Source: Nemertoderma westbladi (lineage: Eukaryota > Xenacoelomorpha > Nemertodermatida > Nemertodermatidae). Taken from it: a stretch of 64,000 nucleotides of DNA. Position 1 is the stretch's first letter. Every line of letters begins with the position of its first letter. Positions 52,912-64,000 of the stretch are shown here, piece after piece. Position numbers and translations under genes: made by a program. The stretch is from the NCBI GenBank assembly GCA_032718475.1, contig JAUCBJ010002762.1, positions 1-64,000 of the forward strand. Direction: 5' to 3'. The notes below the pieces were generated by a model. The model was not told the DNA's origin. It worked only from the letters and a program-made list of their open reading frames with translations, and ran no database searches.

Positions 52912-54500
52912 AATATCTATTAAATATATATTAATTAAAATTTGATGGACAAGTTGACAGACATACAAACAGACAGACAAACTGAGAGACAGACTGAGAT
53001 AGAGACATAGTGATTAGATAATTCCAAATATGAAAACAGACATCGACATTAAGAAAAATCCTAACAGCAAACATTTCAGATTGCTTATTTTATGCTCTTT
53101 TTAATATTTCGATGGACAGACAGACAGACATACAGACGGAAAACCAGCCATTACTCGAGAAGTAAAAGAGATCTCGCTAAGCCGTTTCCAGATTTGAAAT
53201 CCGCATTAAATGTTACTCTAGATGAAATAAAAAAACAAAAAACTAAAATTTTGACCTGAGGGGGGGGGGGGGGGGGTGTACCCCCCCCCCCCCCCCCTTT
53301 AAAGGATACTGGCCATTGCAGTTGCAGATGCGAGCGGTTAATCTTACGAAAATCATCAATGATAAGGCATTGTGGCGGCCCAATTTTGTTGTTATGCCAG
53401 CATAGTATTCTTAATCTAACTACTACATTGCGGAATAACGTGAAGAAGTTACAGTGAAACATACACCCTGGGGCTGAATACAGATTTAGTCGAAAAAATT
53501 AGCCCAAGAATTTGGGTTATATTTTGTGACTCTTTGACCCAAAACGATCCGATTTCGCGAAAAGTTAAAAAAAATTATCGAAGAAAATTTTATTTATAAG
53601 CTTATAAATATTAGTGACCAATCACTTAATTAACCCGTGGATATATCATGGAAATTTGGAGTCTATGTGTTAAAGTAATGCAAAAAAACAAAAATGTAAA
53701 AAAATTCATCGATATATATTTTAGTTATTAATAATTTATTAATTATTTAATACTAAAAAGTATTAATTTCTGAAAATGAATTAGCCCATGGATAAAACAA
53801 AATAAAATTGAGTCTATGTGTTAAAGTAATTCAAAAAATCGAAAAAGTTTAAAAAAACATCGATATATATTTTAGTTATTGATATTTAATAATTATAAAT
53901 AATTTTCAAATTAATTATTAGTAGTGTTATTTAGGTGTGTATGGGATGTGTGGGTGGTTGGTTGCATTATAAGAAATTGAAACGAAATAATTATAACTTA
54001 AATCTGGCATATAGTAACTTTCATACATTCTCAAATTATAAATATTATGATGATATGCTGAATGCCAACCAAGTATGTTGTGTAGAACAAATACCTCCCC
54101 CCCCCCCCAGACAATCACTACCTGCTTTATTATTTATCAAACACAATTACAGATAAAACACACCCACTCCAGATGCCCAGCAACAGCAGAGTAAACATAC
54201 AATAGCTGCCTCTACTCCTGTCTACCTATCAGTATAAATTTACAATGTATCTGGCAGGCAGGAGGCCATTGGCATTTTGGTCATAAATCATTATTGTTTT
54301 GAGTTTAAATTTAATTAATTATTTCTTTATTCTGTATGTCTCCACGTCTCCATTAGAGATTAAATTACAGGTGTGGGTGTGCGTGCATGGTTTGTACAAA
54401 ATTACAAATATACAGTAGTGATGTTTAATACTTGTAAAAATTATTCCAATTAATGTAATGTTTCCTTAAATTTTTTTTATATATAAATTTAAAGTAGGAC
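52912..54500. other. No gene seen; G/C homopolymer palindrome at about 53259-53297
   Basis: Contains ACAGACAGAC-type repeats (52967-52995 and 53115-53130). A G18-type run with TGTAC between it and a C17-type run could form a hairpin. The ORF at 53151-53462 spans the homopolymers and is not believable. A short duplicated segment (TTGGAGTCTATGTGTTAAAG / TTGAGTCTATGTGTTAAAG) occurs at 53658 and 53809. Confidence 0.5.
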
Positions 54501-54503
54501 CAT

Positions 54504-54851
54504 TTGATATTGCAAACTGAAACTGATACAATGGCTCCAGAGAGAACTCATGAACAAAATCGCTTGGCAGTTTGCAAGATTTGCATGGGGAAAACTAAGG
54601 AAATGCGTAAATTGAATACAAATCAAGTAGAAACAATTAAAACATATTTTATTTCGGAATATAGTATATTAGATTCTCGATTACCTTCGGCATTGTGCGA
54701 AAATTGTCGAACAATAATTGACCAATATGGGAGAGGTAACTTTTCACGAAACATTGAAATGTTTGACTATAAAAAGTTATCTTTCCCAAAACCAGCAACA
54801 AGAAGAGCAGCGTACGAAAAGTGTCGATGTGGTTTAGTAGTGATGAAGTAG
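54504..54851 (+). CDS. Transposon-associated Cys-rich domain, fragment, 115 aa
   Basis: The ATG at 54531 (MAPERTHEQNRLAVCKICMGK) is a likelier start than 54504. CKICMGKTKEMR, a helix with EYSILDSRLPSALCENC and a following Gly/Ser stretch resemble the N-terminal zinc-binding module of uncharacterised animal proteins that I believe are of transposon origin. The frame stops at 54849. Just beyond lies a polypyrimidine-AG (about 54867-54881) followed by a Lys/Pro-rich open stretch to about 55040. This suggests a splice site, although the implied intron would be very short. Probably a gene remnant. Confidence 0.5.
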   Translation: MILQTETDTMAPERTHEQNRLAVCKICMGKTKEMRKLNTNQVETIKTYFISEYSILDSRLPSALCENCRTIIDQYGRGNFSRNIEMFDYKKLSFPKPATRRAAYEKCRCGLVVMK

Positions 54852-55610
54852 TGGTAGTAATATTTCTTTTCAGAAGAGAAAACCGCCAGGTCCTGTTTCT
54901 AAGAAGAAGCCCACCCCATCATCGAGTACAACTACTGAACAATCCTCAATCCATGATAATGTAACAAATTCGTCATGCCTTCGCGCAGCATGCTCTCATT
55001 TAAACAGAGACTATTTTAGAAATTTCAATCAATTGGTATAATTTCGTAAACAGTTGGGAGAGTCAGGATATAGAACACTCGTTGAATGATTCGGTGTTGA
55101 TGTCATGGCCACCAAGTTCCCGGTGCGGTGTGGGATCTTCGCCTGCAAGGTCGTTCAACAGCATTGACTTGGAGAGGTCGTCTCTTTTTTTTGCTTGTAC
55201 CTAGATTTCATTAGTCTGAATCCGACCGAAAAAAAATATTTCAAAAAAAGTACTGGGGTTGTTATTTTGCAGCAACAAATTTACAAGTAGTGAACAATTT
55301 TCATAAAATTAGAAAGTTACAATTTTCGGCTAATACAGGTTTTCTGGTACGTAAAATCCATTGGAAAATATTTAAATTGATCTAATTAGGGGGGGGGGGG
55401 GGGGGTCATATTGACCCCCCACCCCCCCTTTAATAGGGTTAAACTTTGCCATCTATCCTGTAGTAGATTCAATGTTTAATAATAATAATTGAAATATATT
55501 ATTCTTAATAGGTTTTAATTTAATTCTTCAGGTTTTTGACATTTTGGCATTGACTTTTGTTTTTTCATGTATTTATAAGGTTGAATAGTAACACAAATAT
55601 ATACAAGATA
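54852..55610. other. Flank of the Cys-rich fragment, with a G/C homopolymer palindrome
   Basis: Contains a possible second exon (54882-55040, KRKPPGPVSKKKP). A G-run/TCATATTGA/C-run palindrome lies at about 55389-55430 and ends ATAGGGTTAA. That resembles the right end of the piggyBac-like element at 13964, but I find no matching left end. Confidence 0.4.
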
Positions 55611-55659
55611 ATATATGTTAAAATCTAAATTTAAGTACTGCAGTCGAAATTGTTTGTCA

Positions 55660-55870
55660 ACTATAATGCCACTTGTCAGTGGGGGTCCCTCAAGATGCCA
55701 CCCTATCTTGTTTACTGTTCCCTGTTTACTGTTCCTTGTTTACAGTTCATTGTTTACTGTTCCTTGTTTACTGTTCCTTGTTTACATCTACGACCTCCCA
55801 AATGCCGCCTCCTATCTCTTCACCACACTATTTGCCAATGAGGCGACTCAATTTATACAAAATCTTGTTG
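55660..55870 (+). pseudogene. Relict LINE RT segment containing a small tandem expansion
   Basis: Conceptual frames show a broken GVPQ-type motif near 55683, an IYxxDLP motif at about 55785-55800 and LFANE in place of the LFADD catalytic motif at about 55832. Between them CTGTTCCTTGTTTA (14-15 bp) is repeated about five times (55716-55790), where a single LLF stretch would be expected. The reading frame changes several times. Confidence 0.6.
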
Positions 55871-56234
55871 AAGACATTTTTAATATTTTCTGGAAACCAC
55901 TCCATTAGATTCAAAATTCGATGTAATTTCCTAAAATTCCTTCCATGGCCTGAAAGCCAAACGTTTAAAGGTTGTAAGCGTTTTTCAGTGAAATGTTTCA
56001 AAGCAGAATAAATTGAGCTGAAAGTCAAAGATCGTATATATAAAAGGTTCCTTATTAATGCTTATACGTTTTATAGACGTGAAGGGATTCATATGATGTG
56101 AGTTAGATTTTTGGAAACTACATAAAATTATGATCAAGTTGGGAAGTCTGGGGAAACAATTCAAAGGAAATAAAGTTCAAAGGAAATAAAGCTCAAACGA
56201 AATAAAGTCAAAGGAAATAAAGTTCAAAACAAAT

Positions 56235-57150
56235 TGTAAAAGCTTTTGCGTACAAAATAAGTCATTTTGAGCAATGCGCTGAAATACTCTAAAGGTAATA
56301 TTAACTTGAGAGATTTAAGAGGACTTACAAACTGATGCAACTACGCGTCTGTCCAAACTCAGAGCTGAGATGACGAAATCTACCAGCTATTTCTTTATGG
56401 TATAACCTGTGTTATTTGTTGTTATATTTCAGCCAATCAGCGCTATCTCCCTTTACCTGTGCTTTGTTGACTTATGTAAAATGACGCAGTGCGGCAAGAT
56501 TCATTCTTTCCTTCAGATTTGGTTTTCTGACTTCGCCCGAAAACATCAGTGGCTTGAAGAGAGTCATATTCAATTTATTATTCAATCTATTAACAATTCA
56601 AACCAATTCAAACAAGTCACACAATACATACAATTCATACAATTTCGACTGACTCTTGCGCACAAACTGCAATACTGCTGTTGTGTCGCTAACACCGTTT
56701 TTTTTTTACTGTTTTTTACTATTGTTAATTGTTATTATATATTAATGGATGTTATATTTGGAGAATACTGGTGAATAATCGTTAAATTCCCCTTAACTTT
56801 TGTTAAAGAAATCTCAAAGGGGATTCTTCCTTTTGATATGTTCGTAGTTTCGAATGAAACAAAGAGGTTAATCAAACTATAACATACCAAGCTAATTGCC
56901 CTAAGTACAAGCCGAAACAGAAAAAAACCAAAACAATAAATCTGATTTGGCTTTCCAAGCTACTTAATATGAGTGTTGGTGACTTAACACTCCAATTGTT
57001 CACCCTTCACAGAGAAATAAAGCAGTTCGTCAAGCGGACAAATGTTGAATGAGAGAATATTTAATATTGCAAAAAGGGGGGAATTATTTACCTAAACCAT
57101 GGTGCCCTTAGCGCTGACTGTAATCAGCTATATTACTGCTTCGCTACGCT
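56235..57150 (+). mobile_element. LTR A of a deleted retrotransposon, about 916 bp
   Basis: Begins TGTAAAAGCTTTTGCG and matches 57935-61293 (minus the LINE insertion) along its length, with scattered substitutions and small indels. The shared sequence ends near TATTACTG...CGCTACGCT. The ends are estimated from where the match fades. Confidence 0.7.
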
Positions 57151-57934
57151 TTCGCCTGGAAGGCTGGAAGGATCTCATTTCCACTGTCCGAGTTTTCTCG
57201 ACCTAGTAGTACCATTGATAAATCACCTAGACCTATTTTGACCAATTGGTTAAAGCAAACTCATTTATAAAACCTTATAACGTCTCAAGAATAGAAAATG
57301 AAGTAATACCTCCATATAACCTCGATGGATTTATTAAAATTCGACTAGTCCATTGTAATTTAGATGTATTGTTCGAGGAAGAAAGAACACGGCAAGTTAT
57401 TCATAAATGCATACCCCGAATTACAAGAAGTTCATAGAATAGAATAGAATAGAATAGTTCATATGAATACAAAGCAAGGGAACGCGAATTAGAAAGAACA
57501 ATTAAACCTAGAAAATTCCTTACTACGCATGGTCGACCTACCGCTGTCGTACAGACAAATAACCAAGTACTTGTAAGAGCTGTTGTCCTCTAACGAGTCC
57601 TAAAGGTTGTTCAATCCCGATCCACCGACAAAGATATCACCATAGCAGCCTTCTCGAGAGAGAGAATTTAACCGATCAACCGGGTACCTCGACTGGCTGA
57701 TACACCGACCACAATCCTAACCCTTCCGATGCAATTGTATTGCACCCTTCCCCCAAGAGTTATAGCCCTCCTAGTAAAGTGGCTCGCCCCAAGGAGAAAA
57801 ATACTTTTGCAAGTATTAAGAAACTCTGTAAACGTCACCTGCGAAAGAAGGACTGATAGTTTAGAGTATTTGTATATTAGAAACTGTGACTTTATGTATA
57901 TTTTATAGACTTAAATCCCATTTTCTGGGAGCGG
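57151..57934 (+). other. Remnant internal region of the deleted LTR retrotransposon
   Basis: About 780 bp between the two LTR copies. The last bases before LTR B (CTGGGAGCGG) look like a polypurine tract. Short open pieces (for example 57246-57437) may be remains of a polyprotein end, but no domain is recognised. An (AATAG)n run lies at 57434-57458. Confidence 0.5.
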
Positions 57935-57978
57935 TGTAAAAGCTTTTGCGGACAAAATAAGTCATTTTGAGCAATGCG

Positions 57979-57992
57979 CTGAAATACTCTAA
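57979..57992. repeat. Target-site duplication of the LINE, copy 1 (CTGAAATACTCTAA)
   Basis: Identical to 60431-60444; in LTR A the sequence occurs once (56278-56292 region). Confidence 0.85.
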
Positions 57993-60430
57993 CTACTACT
58001 ACTACTAGGATCGGCATGCTGCATTGCAGCTCCATTTTTAAGAATGCTGTGCCGGCTTGTCAACAAAATTGCACTGCCACAACTCCCTATCACCCATGAC
58101 ATTTGCTAGATCATCCGCATCTTTAAGGCCAGTGTCCTTTAAGATGCGTCTCAAGAAAGTCATGGGCTGTCCACCATGCTTATTCACTCCATGAGGCTGC
58201 CAAACTACAAGATTATGCACTGGCTGGTCCTCACGGCGAAAGCAATGTCCTGCAAAGCGGAGGCGATTTTGTTCTAGTGTCAAGCTTGGGGGAACCAATG
58301 AGACACCTCCAATGTTATATAGTGTCTGGTTGGAGATGTGTGCATTGTACTTGACACAATGTACCCGGCGTAGCATTCTTGTGAATGTGCCATCCAGAGA
58401 TTTGGTGTCCTCAGCAGTTAGAGCCCAGCATGGACTCCCGTAGAGGAGTACTGGAACTACTGCTGCTCTAAATAATCGGACCTTAAGTTTCCAATTAATT
58501 CTAGGTGACTTCCAAATCCTGGAAAGCCTATTCAAGGCTGCCCATGCCTTTCCCTTACGTATTCGAAGGTCCTCACCTGACTTCCGGATCCATGATCCCA
58601 GGTAACAGAAGTCGTCCACATGCTCAAGCATACCATCCTTTGAGCTTATGCTCATCCGATCAGAGACTTGCTGAGGACTTTCAAAGTTAACTGTCAGAAT
58701 TTTGGTCTTTCTGGAGTTAATAAAAAGACCAACACTAGAAGCAGCATGTTCTAATGAGCTGAGGAGCCGCTGGGCTCCCTCTAATGATTCTGAGAGTACT
58801 CCTAAGTCATCAGCAAAGTCTAGATCAGTTAGGTACTTGGCAGGATTTCCTCGACTTCTGGAGCCAGTAGGTGGAGTTATCATCACCCCATCATCATTAT
58901 GATGATCTAAGGACATGCGTAGAACTTAGTCAACCACAATAATGAACAAGAATGGTGCAAGTGTGTCTCCTTGGAGGACGCCCCATAACACTTCAAATGG
59001 TTCTGTGTCACCATCAACAGTAGACAAAAATGTTGTCGAACCATCATATACTGATCTGATTGCTGCAATAATTTCATCAGGAATCCCATATAATGAAAGT
59101 ATGCTGAACATACGTGAGCGAGAGACTGAATCAAAGGCCTTGAAGAAGTCAACAAAGATAACAGCCAGATGCCTGTCTTTCTTTTTTGATAACTCTTCAA
59201 TTATCCTTCTAAGTGCCAAAATGGGCTCCATGGTCCCACAACCTTTACGGAACCCATTCTGATTTCCACGTAGCAGTCTCTCAATGGGATCCCTGATGCG
59301 ATTTAATAGAATTCTATTGTATAGTTTTGCAGCAATCGAGATCAATGAGATTCCCCGAAAAGAACCATAGAGTGTTAGGTTGCCCTTCTTGGGAACTGGC
59401 ACCAACTTATTTGTTTTCATTTCTTGTGGGACTCTTGTTGTACGGTACATGTCTACTATGATGGGATAGATGAGCTTTAAACACTCAGGTATTTTAAAGA
59501 CCTCAGGGTGAACACCATCTACTCCACTGGCACGATTGGTCTTAATGCTCTTTGCAGCAGCCTTCACTTCTGCAAAGGAGATATCGCCAATGGGAATATC
59601 TGGGAGTACAGACTCAGACACTTTTACTTCTATAAAGTTATCAGGCAATACCCTGTCATTATTGAGGAGCTTTTCAAAGTGGGCTTTCCAACCATTGAGG
59701 CGATCGGCTGGTGATTCAGCCTTAACCTTGGTGGTTGGTTGGCTTTTCCGCCCAGTAAGCAGATTGATCGATTTCCATGCCTGGGATGATTGCCTGCTGT
59801 CGTCAGCATCATTAATGGCATCAACCTGTTGGTTTATTAGCTCCTGTAGATTAACAGAGTACTGCCTGTTCAGGGACCTAGATGCAGCTTTAACTGCATT
59901 CTTGGCCGCTGTAGTCTGTTTGAGTCGGGACTCTTTCTGCGCCTTATGAAGGTCATTTCGGCACTTCTGAATTTTGTTGTCAGTCCAGGGGGCCCTTTTC
60001 CTGTTTCGAGGGTATACAGGAACTGTTTCTGCAGCTGCTAACTTAACTGCTTCTGTAAAGGCAGTATAGCCCTCACAGTGATCTGCCGCCTCAGAGGCAA
60101 GAGCCTCATACCTGTTGCTCAGCTGTAGTGTGAAGCTGGATCTCACACTTGGCTGTTGCAACAGAGAGGACCAGTCATGCCGTGGCAAGGCAGATTTCGT
60201 TGTTCTGCTAGCACGCAGACTAAGTCTTACCTTGGCCACAATAAGGCGGTGATCACTGGAGAAGGGTCGAAGTGTAAATGCATTATAGTCTTGTATAGAG
60301 CTCCTGTATTTCCTACGAAACAGAATATGGTCTATCTGGGACTTGTGACCACTGGGTCCACTATGAGTCCATAGCTTTCCAGTTCGCTTCTTGAACTGGG
60401 TTCCAGCCGAAAACAATCCATTTCCATTTC
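57993..60430 (-). mobile_element. 5'-truncated LINE (non-LTR retrotransposon), 2,438 bp
   Basis: Flanked by a perfect 14-bp duplication. On its own strand the 3' end is a short (TAG)n tail (plus-strand CTACTACTACTACTAG at 57993). The 5' end is cut within the endonuclease domain, as usual for incomplete reverse transcription. Confidence 0.85.
58038..60430 (-). pseudogene. LINE endonuclease/reverse-transcriptase ORF with one stop codon
   Basis: The frame is open from the truncated 5' end to 58038 except for a TAA at 58926-58928. The start keeps the C-terminal piece of an AP-type endonuclease (QIDHILF and SSDHRLIVAKV). The RT shows LVPVPKKGN, RGISLIS, FVDFFKAFDS (motif A), GVLQGDTLAPFLF (motif B) and, after the stop, DLDFADDLGVL (motif C). 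The usual thumb and C-terminal part with LLYGSPCWALT follow. The stop replaces a residue just after motif B. I place it in the RTE/Jockey-like range of LINEs; the clade is not settled by eye. Confidence 0.85.
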
Positions 60431-60444
60431 CTGAAATACTCTAA
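60431..60444. repeat. Target-site duplication of the LINE, copy 2
   Basis: Identical to 57979-57992. Confidence 0.85.
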
Positions 60445-61293
60445 AGGTAGTAATAACTTGAGAGATTTAAGAGGACTTATAAACTGATGCAACTAAGCAT
60501 CTGTCCAAACTCAGAGCTGAGATGACGAAATCTACCAGCTGTTTCTTTATGCATAGAACCTGTGTTATTTGTTGTTATATTTCAGCCAATCAGCGCGATC
60601 TCCCTTTACCTGTGCTTTGTTGACTTATGTAAAATGACGCAGTGCGGCAATATTCATTCTTTCCTTCAGATTTGGCTTTTCTGACTTTGCCAAAAAATAT
60701 CAGTGGCTTGAAGAGAGTCATAAGAACGCAAATCTATTAACAATTCAGACCAATTCAAACAAGTCACACAATTCATACAATTCATACGATTTCGACTGAC
60801 TCTTGCGCACAAACGGCAATACTGCTGTTGCGTGACTAACACCGTTTTTACTGTTATATACTATTGCTAATTGATGTTATATATTATTGGATGTTATATT
60901 TGGAGAATACTGGTGAATAATCGTTAAATTCCCCTTAACTTTTGTTAAAGAATTCTCAAAGGGGATTCTTCCTTTTGATATGTTCGTATTTTCGAATGAA
61001 ACAAAGAGGTTAATCAAACTATAACATACCAAGCTAATTGCCCTAAGCACAAGCCGAAACAGAAATAACCAAAACAATCAATCTGATTTGGCTTCCCAAG
61101 CTACTTAATACAAGTGTTGGTGACTTAACACTCCATTTTGTTCACCCTTCACAGAGAAATAAAGCAGTTCTTCAGGTGGACAAATGTTGAATGTGAGAAT
61201 ATTTAATATTGCAAAAAGGGGGGAATTATTTACATAAACCCTGGTGCCCTTAGCGCTGACTGTAATCAGCTATATTACTGTTGCGCTATGCTT

Positions 61294-62371
61294 ACGACTA
61301 CTGTAGACTTGCAAACCCGTTATTTTTTTTAGGTAACCGCCTAGCGTAAATCAGTCCAAATATATTTCCAAAGTGTAAACAACCAAAACTATTCTCCGCT
61401 ATGCAGCGAAATCATAATCATAATCATAATCATATAGTACGAAATCATTATTTTGTTCTAAATACTAGCATAAACTACATTTACTCAAATGTACGGGGTT
61501 GCGAACGAATTATTAGGTATTCCAGAATTTGTAACGCTAATTAGTTACGTTACTGGGCTACACTAAAGACAGCCTAAATGCCGTATTATTTGAGCTAACA
61601 GCAATTAACAAGCATAAATAGAAAACAGAAACAATCAAGATATATAGCGCCTATCTAAAACATTACACATAAATAGCTGAATAGCGTAGCTACAATTAGG
61701 CCCTATAATCGCAGTAATAGCGTTAGCATTAGCATTAGCATTAGCATAGAATTAGCGTAAGCTTAGAATTAGCATTAGCATAGCATTAGCATTAGCATTA
61801 GCGTAAATGGCTAAGGTCACCCAGATCAATGTGATCTTTCTACCTAACTAGCCTAACTATCAAATCTAGACAAGTTCTAGATTGCCTTGCCCCTTACAGC
61901 CTAAATGGCGACCGTCCCTCGGTCCTAAACTTAATTCAGCCAACCGCAGCCACCAGCACCGCCGGTAGTGCCGTGTATTGGATCCTCCAATTCTCCCTCA
62001 GTCACTTCCGAACAGTTTGCCCGCAACGCCTACCCCTAGCCAACATGCTAAAGCAGGCAGTTACCGTAACGGCGCAAACATAGTAAAATCAGTCAGATAG
62101 TCGAAGGAAACAAAACGTTGATTTTGGTTTACTACATTGCAGCGAATTATATTTGCAAATAAGAGAAAAAAATCAAGAGTCAGAATCAAGCAGTAATCAT
62201 TGCCAAAGTCACAAAATGTGATGGGAGTGATGCATTTTAACTCCCGACCAGTATAGATCGTATGCGTCGCTTTGTCGCTGGGCTGCTGGACTGGACTGGA
62301 TGGATAATATCTTTGGCCGAGGCCGATGGAAAACAATGTAGTTCGTTTCTCAGTATTAATGATCACAGCGA
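61294..62371. other. No gene seen; simple repeats
   Basis: Contains (ATAATC)n at about 61408-61434 and an ATTAGC hexamer repeat at about 61725-61803. The rest is unique AT-rich sequence without a credible frame. Confidence 0.5.
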
Positions 62372-62830
62372 TAAGGCAAGACGACAGCAGGCAATCATCC
62401 CAGGCATGGAGATCGATCAACTTGCTTGCTGGTCGAAAAAGCCAACCAACCACCAAGGTTAAGGCTAAATCACCAGCCGATCGCATCAATGGTTGGAAGG
62501 CCCACTTTGAAAGGCTCCTCAATAATGACAGGGTATTGCCTGATAACTTTATAGAAGTAAAAGTGTCTGAGTCTGTACTCCCAGATATTCCCATTGGTGA
62601 TATCTCCTTTGCTGCTCCAAAGAGCATTAAGACCAATCGTGCCAGTGGAGTAGATGGTGTTCCCCCTGAGGTCTTTAAAATACCTAAGTGTTTAAAGCTC
62701 ATCTATCCCATCATAGTAGACATGTACCAAACAACAAGAGTCCCACCAGAAATAAAAACAAATAAGTTGGTGCCAGTTCCCAAGAAGGGAAACCTAACAC
62801 TCTATGGTTCTTTTCGGGGAATCTCATTGA
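62372..62830 (+). pseudogene. Second LINE fragment of the same family
   Basis: Closely matches the complement of about 59350-59800 (from ACGACAGCAGGCAATCATCC to the RGISLI region), with a 12-base deletion before AAGAGCATTAAG and few other changes. It is cut short where the LTR at 62832 begins. The frame here is open (LPDNFIEVKVSESVLPDIP, then LVPVPKKGN), so this copy is fairly young. Confidence 0.8.
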
Positions 62831-62831
62831 T

Positions 62832-63445
62832 TGTGACGGGATCAGAGGATCCCGACCGGTTTGGTTTATTTACCCGTTAGCGTCACCGTACGAATGAAAG
62901 AAAACAGTTTGTTGTTGTTCCAATGTTATTAATAAACTTGAGATAACTGAATTGTGATATCTATCGGTAATATAAATGATAGCACAGTTTGAGATAATGG
63001 TAATAGGATGATGTTGTCATGTACCGGTAATATGATATATGTGATCGGTGACAGAGTGACGGTATAAAAGAGTCACCGTACTGTCCTGAGCGACTGAGAT
63101 AACTGAATTATGATATGAACACCGACTGGTAATATATTGATTACCTACTTTACTTGTGGCCTTAATACTTAGCGGATGCAGTTACTTTGGCTCTGATTGG
63201 CCAATAACCTAATTCTCGGCTCCCACCTCTGTGGGAGTGTTTCCCCCCCTCCCGCTGCTGTCACTTTCCCTCTCCCGGAGGTTTGACGTATAACCTCTAT
63301 TGTGTGTGGCTCTTTGGGGGTTTGTCGTCCCCGTTTATTGGGGTGATACGAGGTTGACTGTAATCAACCTCGTACTCCCCAATATTGCTTAAAGGCGCCA
63401 CTTCCCAACTTTATGGGGCGGTGGGCGGAATTGAATCCGCTCACA
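62832..63445 (+). mobile_element. LTR-like element, copy 2, inserted in the LINE fragment, 614 bp
   Basis: Starts TGTGACGGGATC and ends CGCTCACA. Same order of blocks as 52358-52911, including the hairpin (63347-63374). Since the LINE does not resume by the window end, this may be the 5' LTR of a longer element continuing to the right. Confidence 0.65.
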
Positions 63446-64000
63446 CTCCCCCCCATGCTATCTTCCCGGTGAGAAGATAGCATCACCAATGAGTGCGCTG
63501 GAACCCGATCTACTATCGGGTGTGGGGTGGAATTCTCTTTCTCGGAGCCGGCTTTCCAGGCTGCTCCCTATGGGTATGATATTGCTACCCTCTCTTGGTG
63601 CAACTTCACCTATGTTGCACCAAGACATCTGGCCTCTCGTGTCGAGACAATTGTGGATTTCTCTCACACAATTTTTCATCTCCCCACTACACTCTCCATT
63701 CTAACTCCGCTCTGACTGACTCTAACTTCTCCACTCTCACCCTGACTCTCCTCTACTTCTCTTTACTTCCACACTAACTCTCGGACCCCCTCGTCCCTCA
63801 CTCTAGTCCCACTAGCTAGTTGGAAAAAGGTTACATGACTATAGTACTTACTTTGGTTATATTAGTTATATGATTATATTCTATACTAATGATTATTACA
63901 TACGTACATACTAATTGCACTTTTAATTAAATTTGCACTTAGGAGTTAGTATTATTTCACATGTGGTGCCTTCCAGGCATCTCCACATCTAAGTTCAAGT
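63446..64000 (+). other. Possible internal start of the LTR element; no gene seen
   Basis: A CTATCTTCCCGGTGAGAAGATAG palindrome at about 63460-63482, an inverted GGTGCAACTTCACCTATGTTGCACC hairpin at about 63597-63621 and CT-rich sequence (63660-63800). Short ORFs here have no support. Confidence 0.4.

Larger units (their letters stand above)
57935..61293 (+). mobile_element. LTR B of the deleted retrotransposon, interrupted by a LINE
   Basis: LTR sequence 57935-57992 resumes at 60445 and continues to about 61293. Removing the LINE and one copy of its duplication leaves about 907 bp, nearly the length of LTR A. Confidence 0.7.

Noticed and set aside
53259-53297. G/C homopolymer palindrome as a functional hairpin or quadruplex
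   Set aside because: Homopolymer runs of this kind recur in several places (47369, 54101 and 55389), are slippage-prone and may be partly assembly artefacts.
55389-55445. Possible second piggyBac-like end (ATAGGGTTAA after a G/C palindrome)
   Set aside because: No matching TTAACCCTAT end was found upstream at a sensible distance, so the likeness may be chance.

Overview
This 64-kb window looks like repeat-rich nuclear DNA of an animal, probably a marine invertebrate. I infer this from the element types (BEL/Pao, Polinton/Maverick, Helitron, piggyBac-like, non-LTR LINE, a type I hammerhead), the very AT-rich spacers and the abundance of minisatellites; the species cannot be told. No conventional host gene was recognised. 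Almost everything supportable is a mobile element, and several are nested in a readable order of insertion.

Layout. (1) 1-4273, minus strand: the 5' coding half (long coiled-coil Gag, zinc knuckle, aspartic protease) of a BEL/Pao retrotransposon that runs off the left edge; its leader and probably its LTR lie in 4274-7208. (2) 7215-27169: one complete Polinton/Maverick of 19,955 bp with about 400-bp inverted repeats and a perfect 6-bp target duplication (TATATG). Its rightward block carries a RING protein, packaging ATPase, a pX-like protein, integrase, two penton-type proteins, a pVI-like protein, the double-jelly-roll major capsid protein and an adenain-type protease. Its leftward block carries a PC4-like protein, a zinc-finger protein, a protein-primed-type DNA polymerase B, a TBP-like protein and a repeat-bearing protein. 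The polymerase, the capsid gene and one penton-type gene are broken; a 1,417-bp piggyBac-like MITE sits in the last of these. (3) 27.2-49.9 kb: a nest of Helitron-family elements. A complete autonomous element (29964-47529) encodes one uninterrupted 3,697-residue protein with zinc ribbons, a Rep-like HxH motif, a PIF1-type helicase and a C-terminal ubiquitin-specific protease. It and a non-autonomous copy are both inserted in an older non-autonomous copy whose two sides can be matched. All share the same ends and a core of 457-bp tandem repeats. Two large minisatellites and a complete type I hammerhead motif lie downstream of the giant gene. (4) 49.9-64 kb: remnants, including three copies of one LINE lineage, an LTR pair (56235-61293) with a 2.4-kb LINE inserted in its second LTR, two copies of another LTR family with a conserved hairpin, and an old LINE RT scrap.

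How the pieces work together. The Polinton genes form a virus-like set: protein-primed replication (PolB), integration (INT), capsid assembly and maturation (capsid, penton-type, pVI/pX-like, protease) and packaging (ATPase). The TBP-like and PC4-like proteins, if confirmed, would add transcription functions. The Helitron protein would supply nicking, unwinding and perhaps deubiquitination, in cis and for the short elements that share its ends. Main limits: all family calls come from reading motifs by eye, and no database search was possible.
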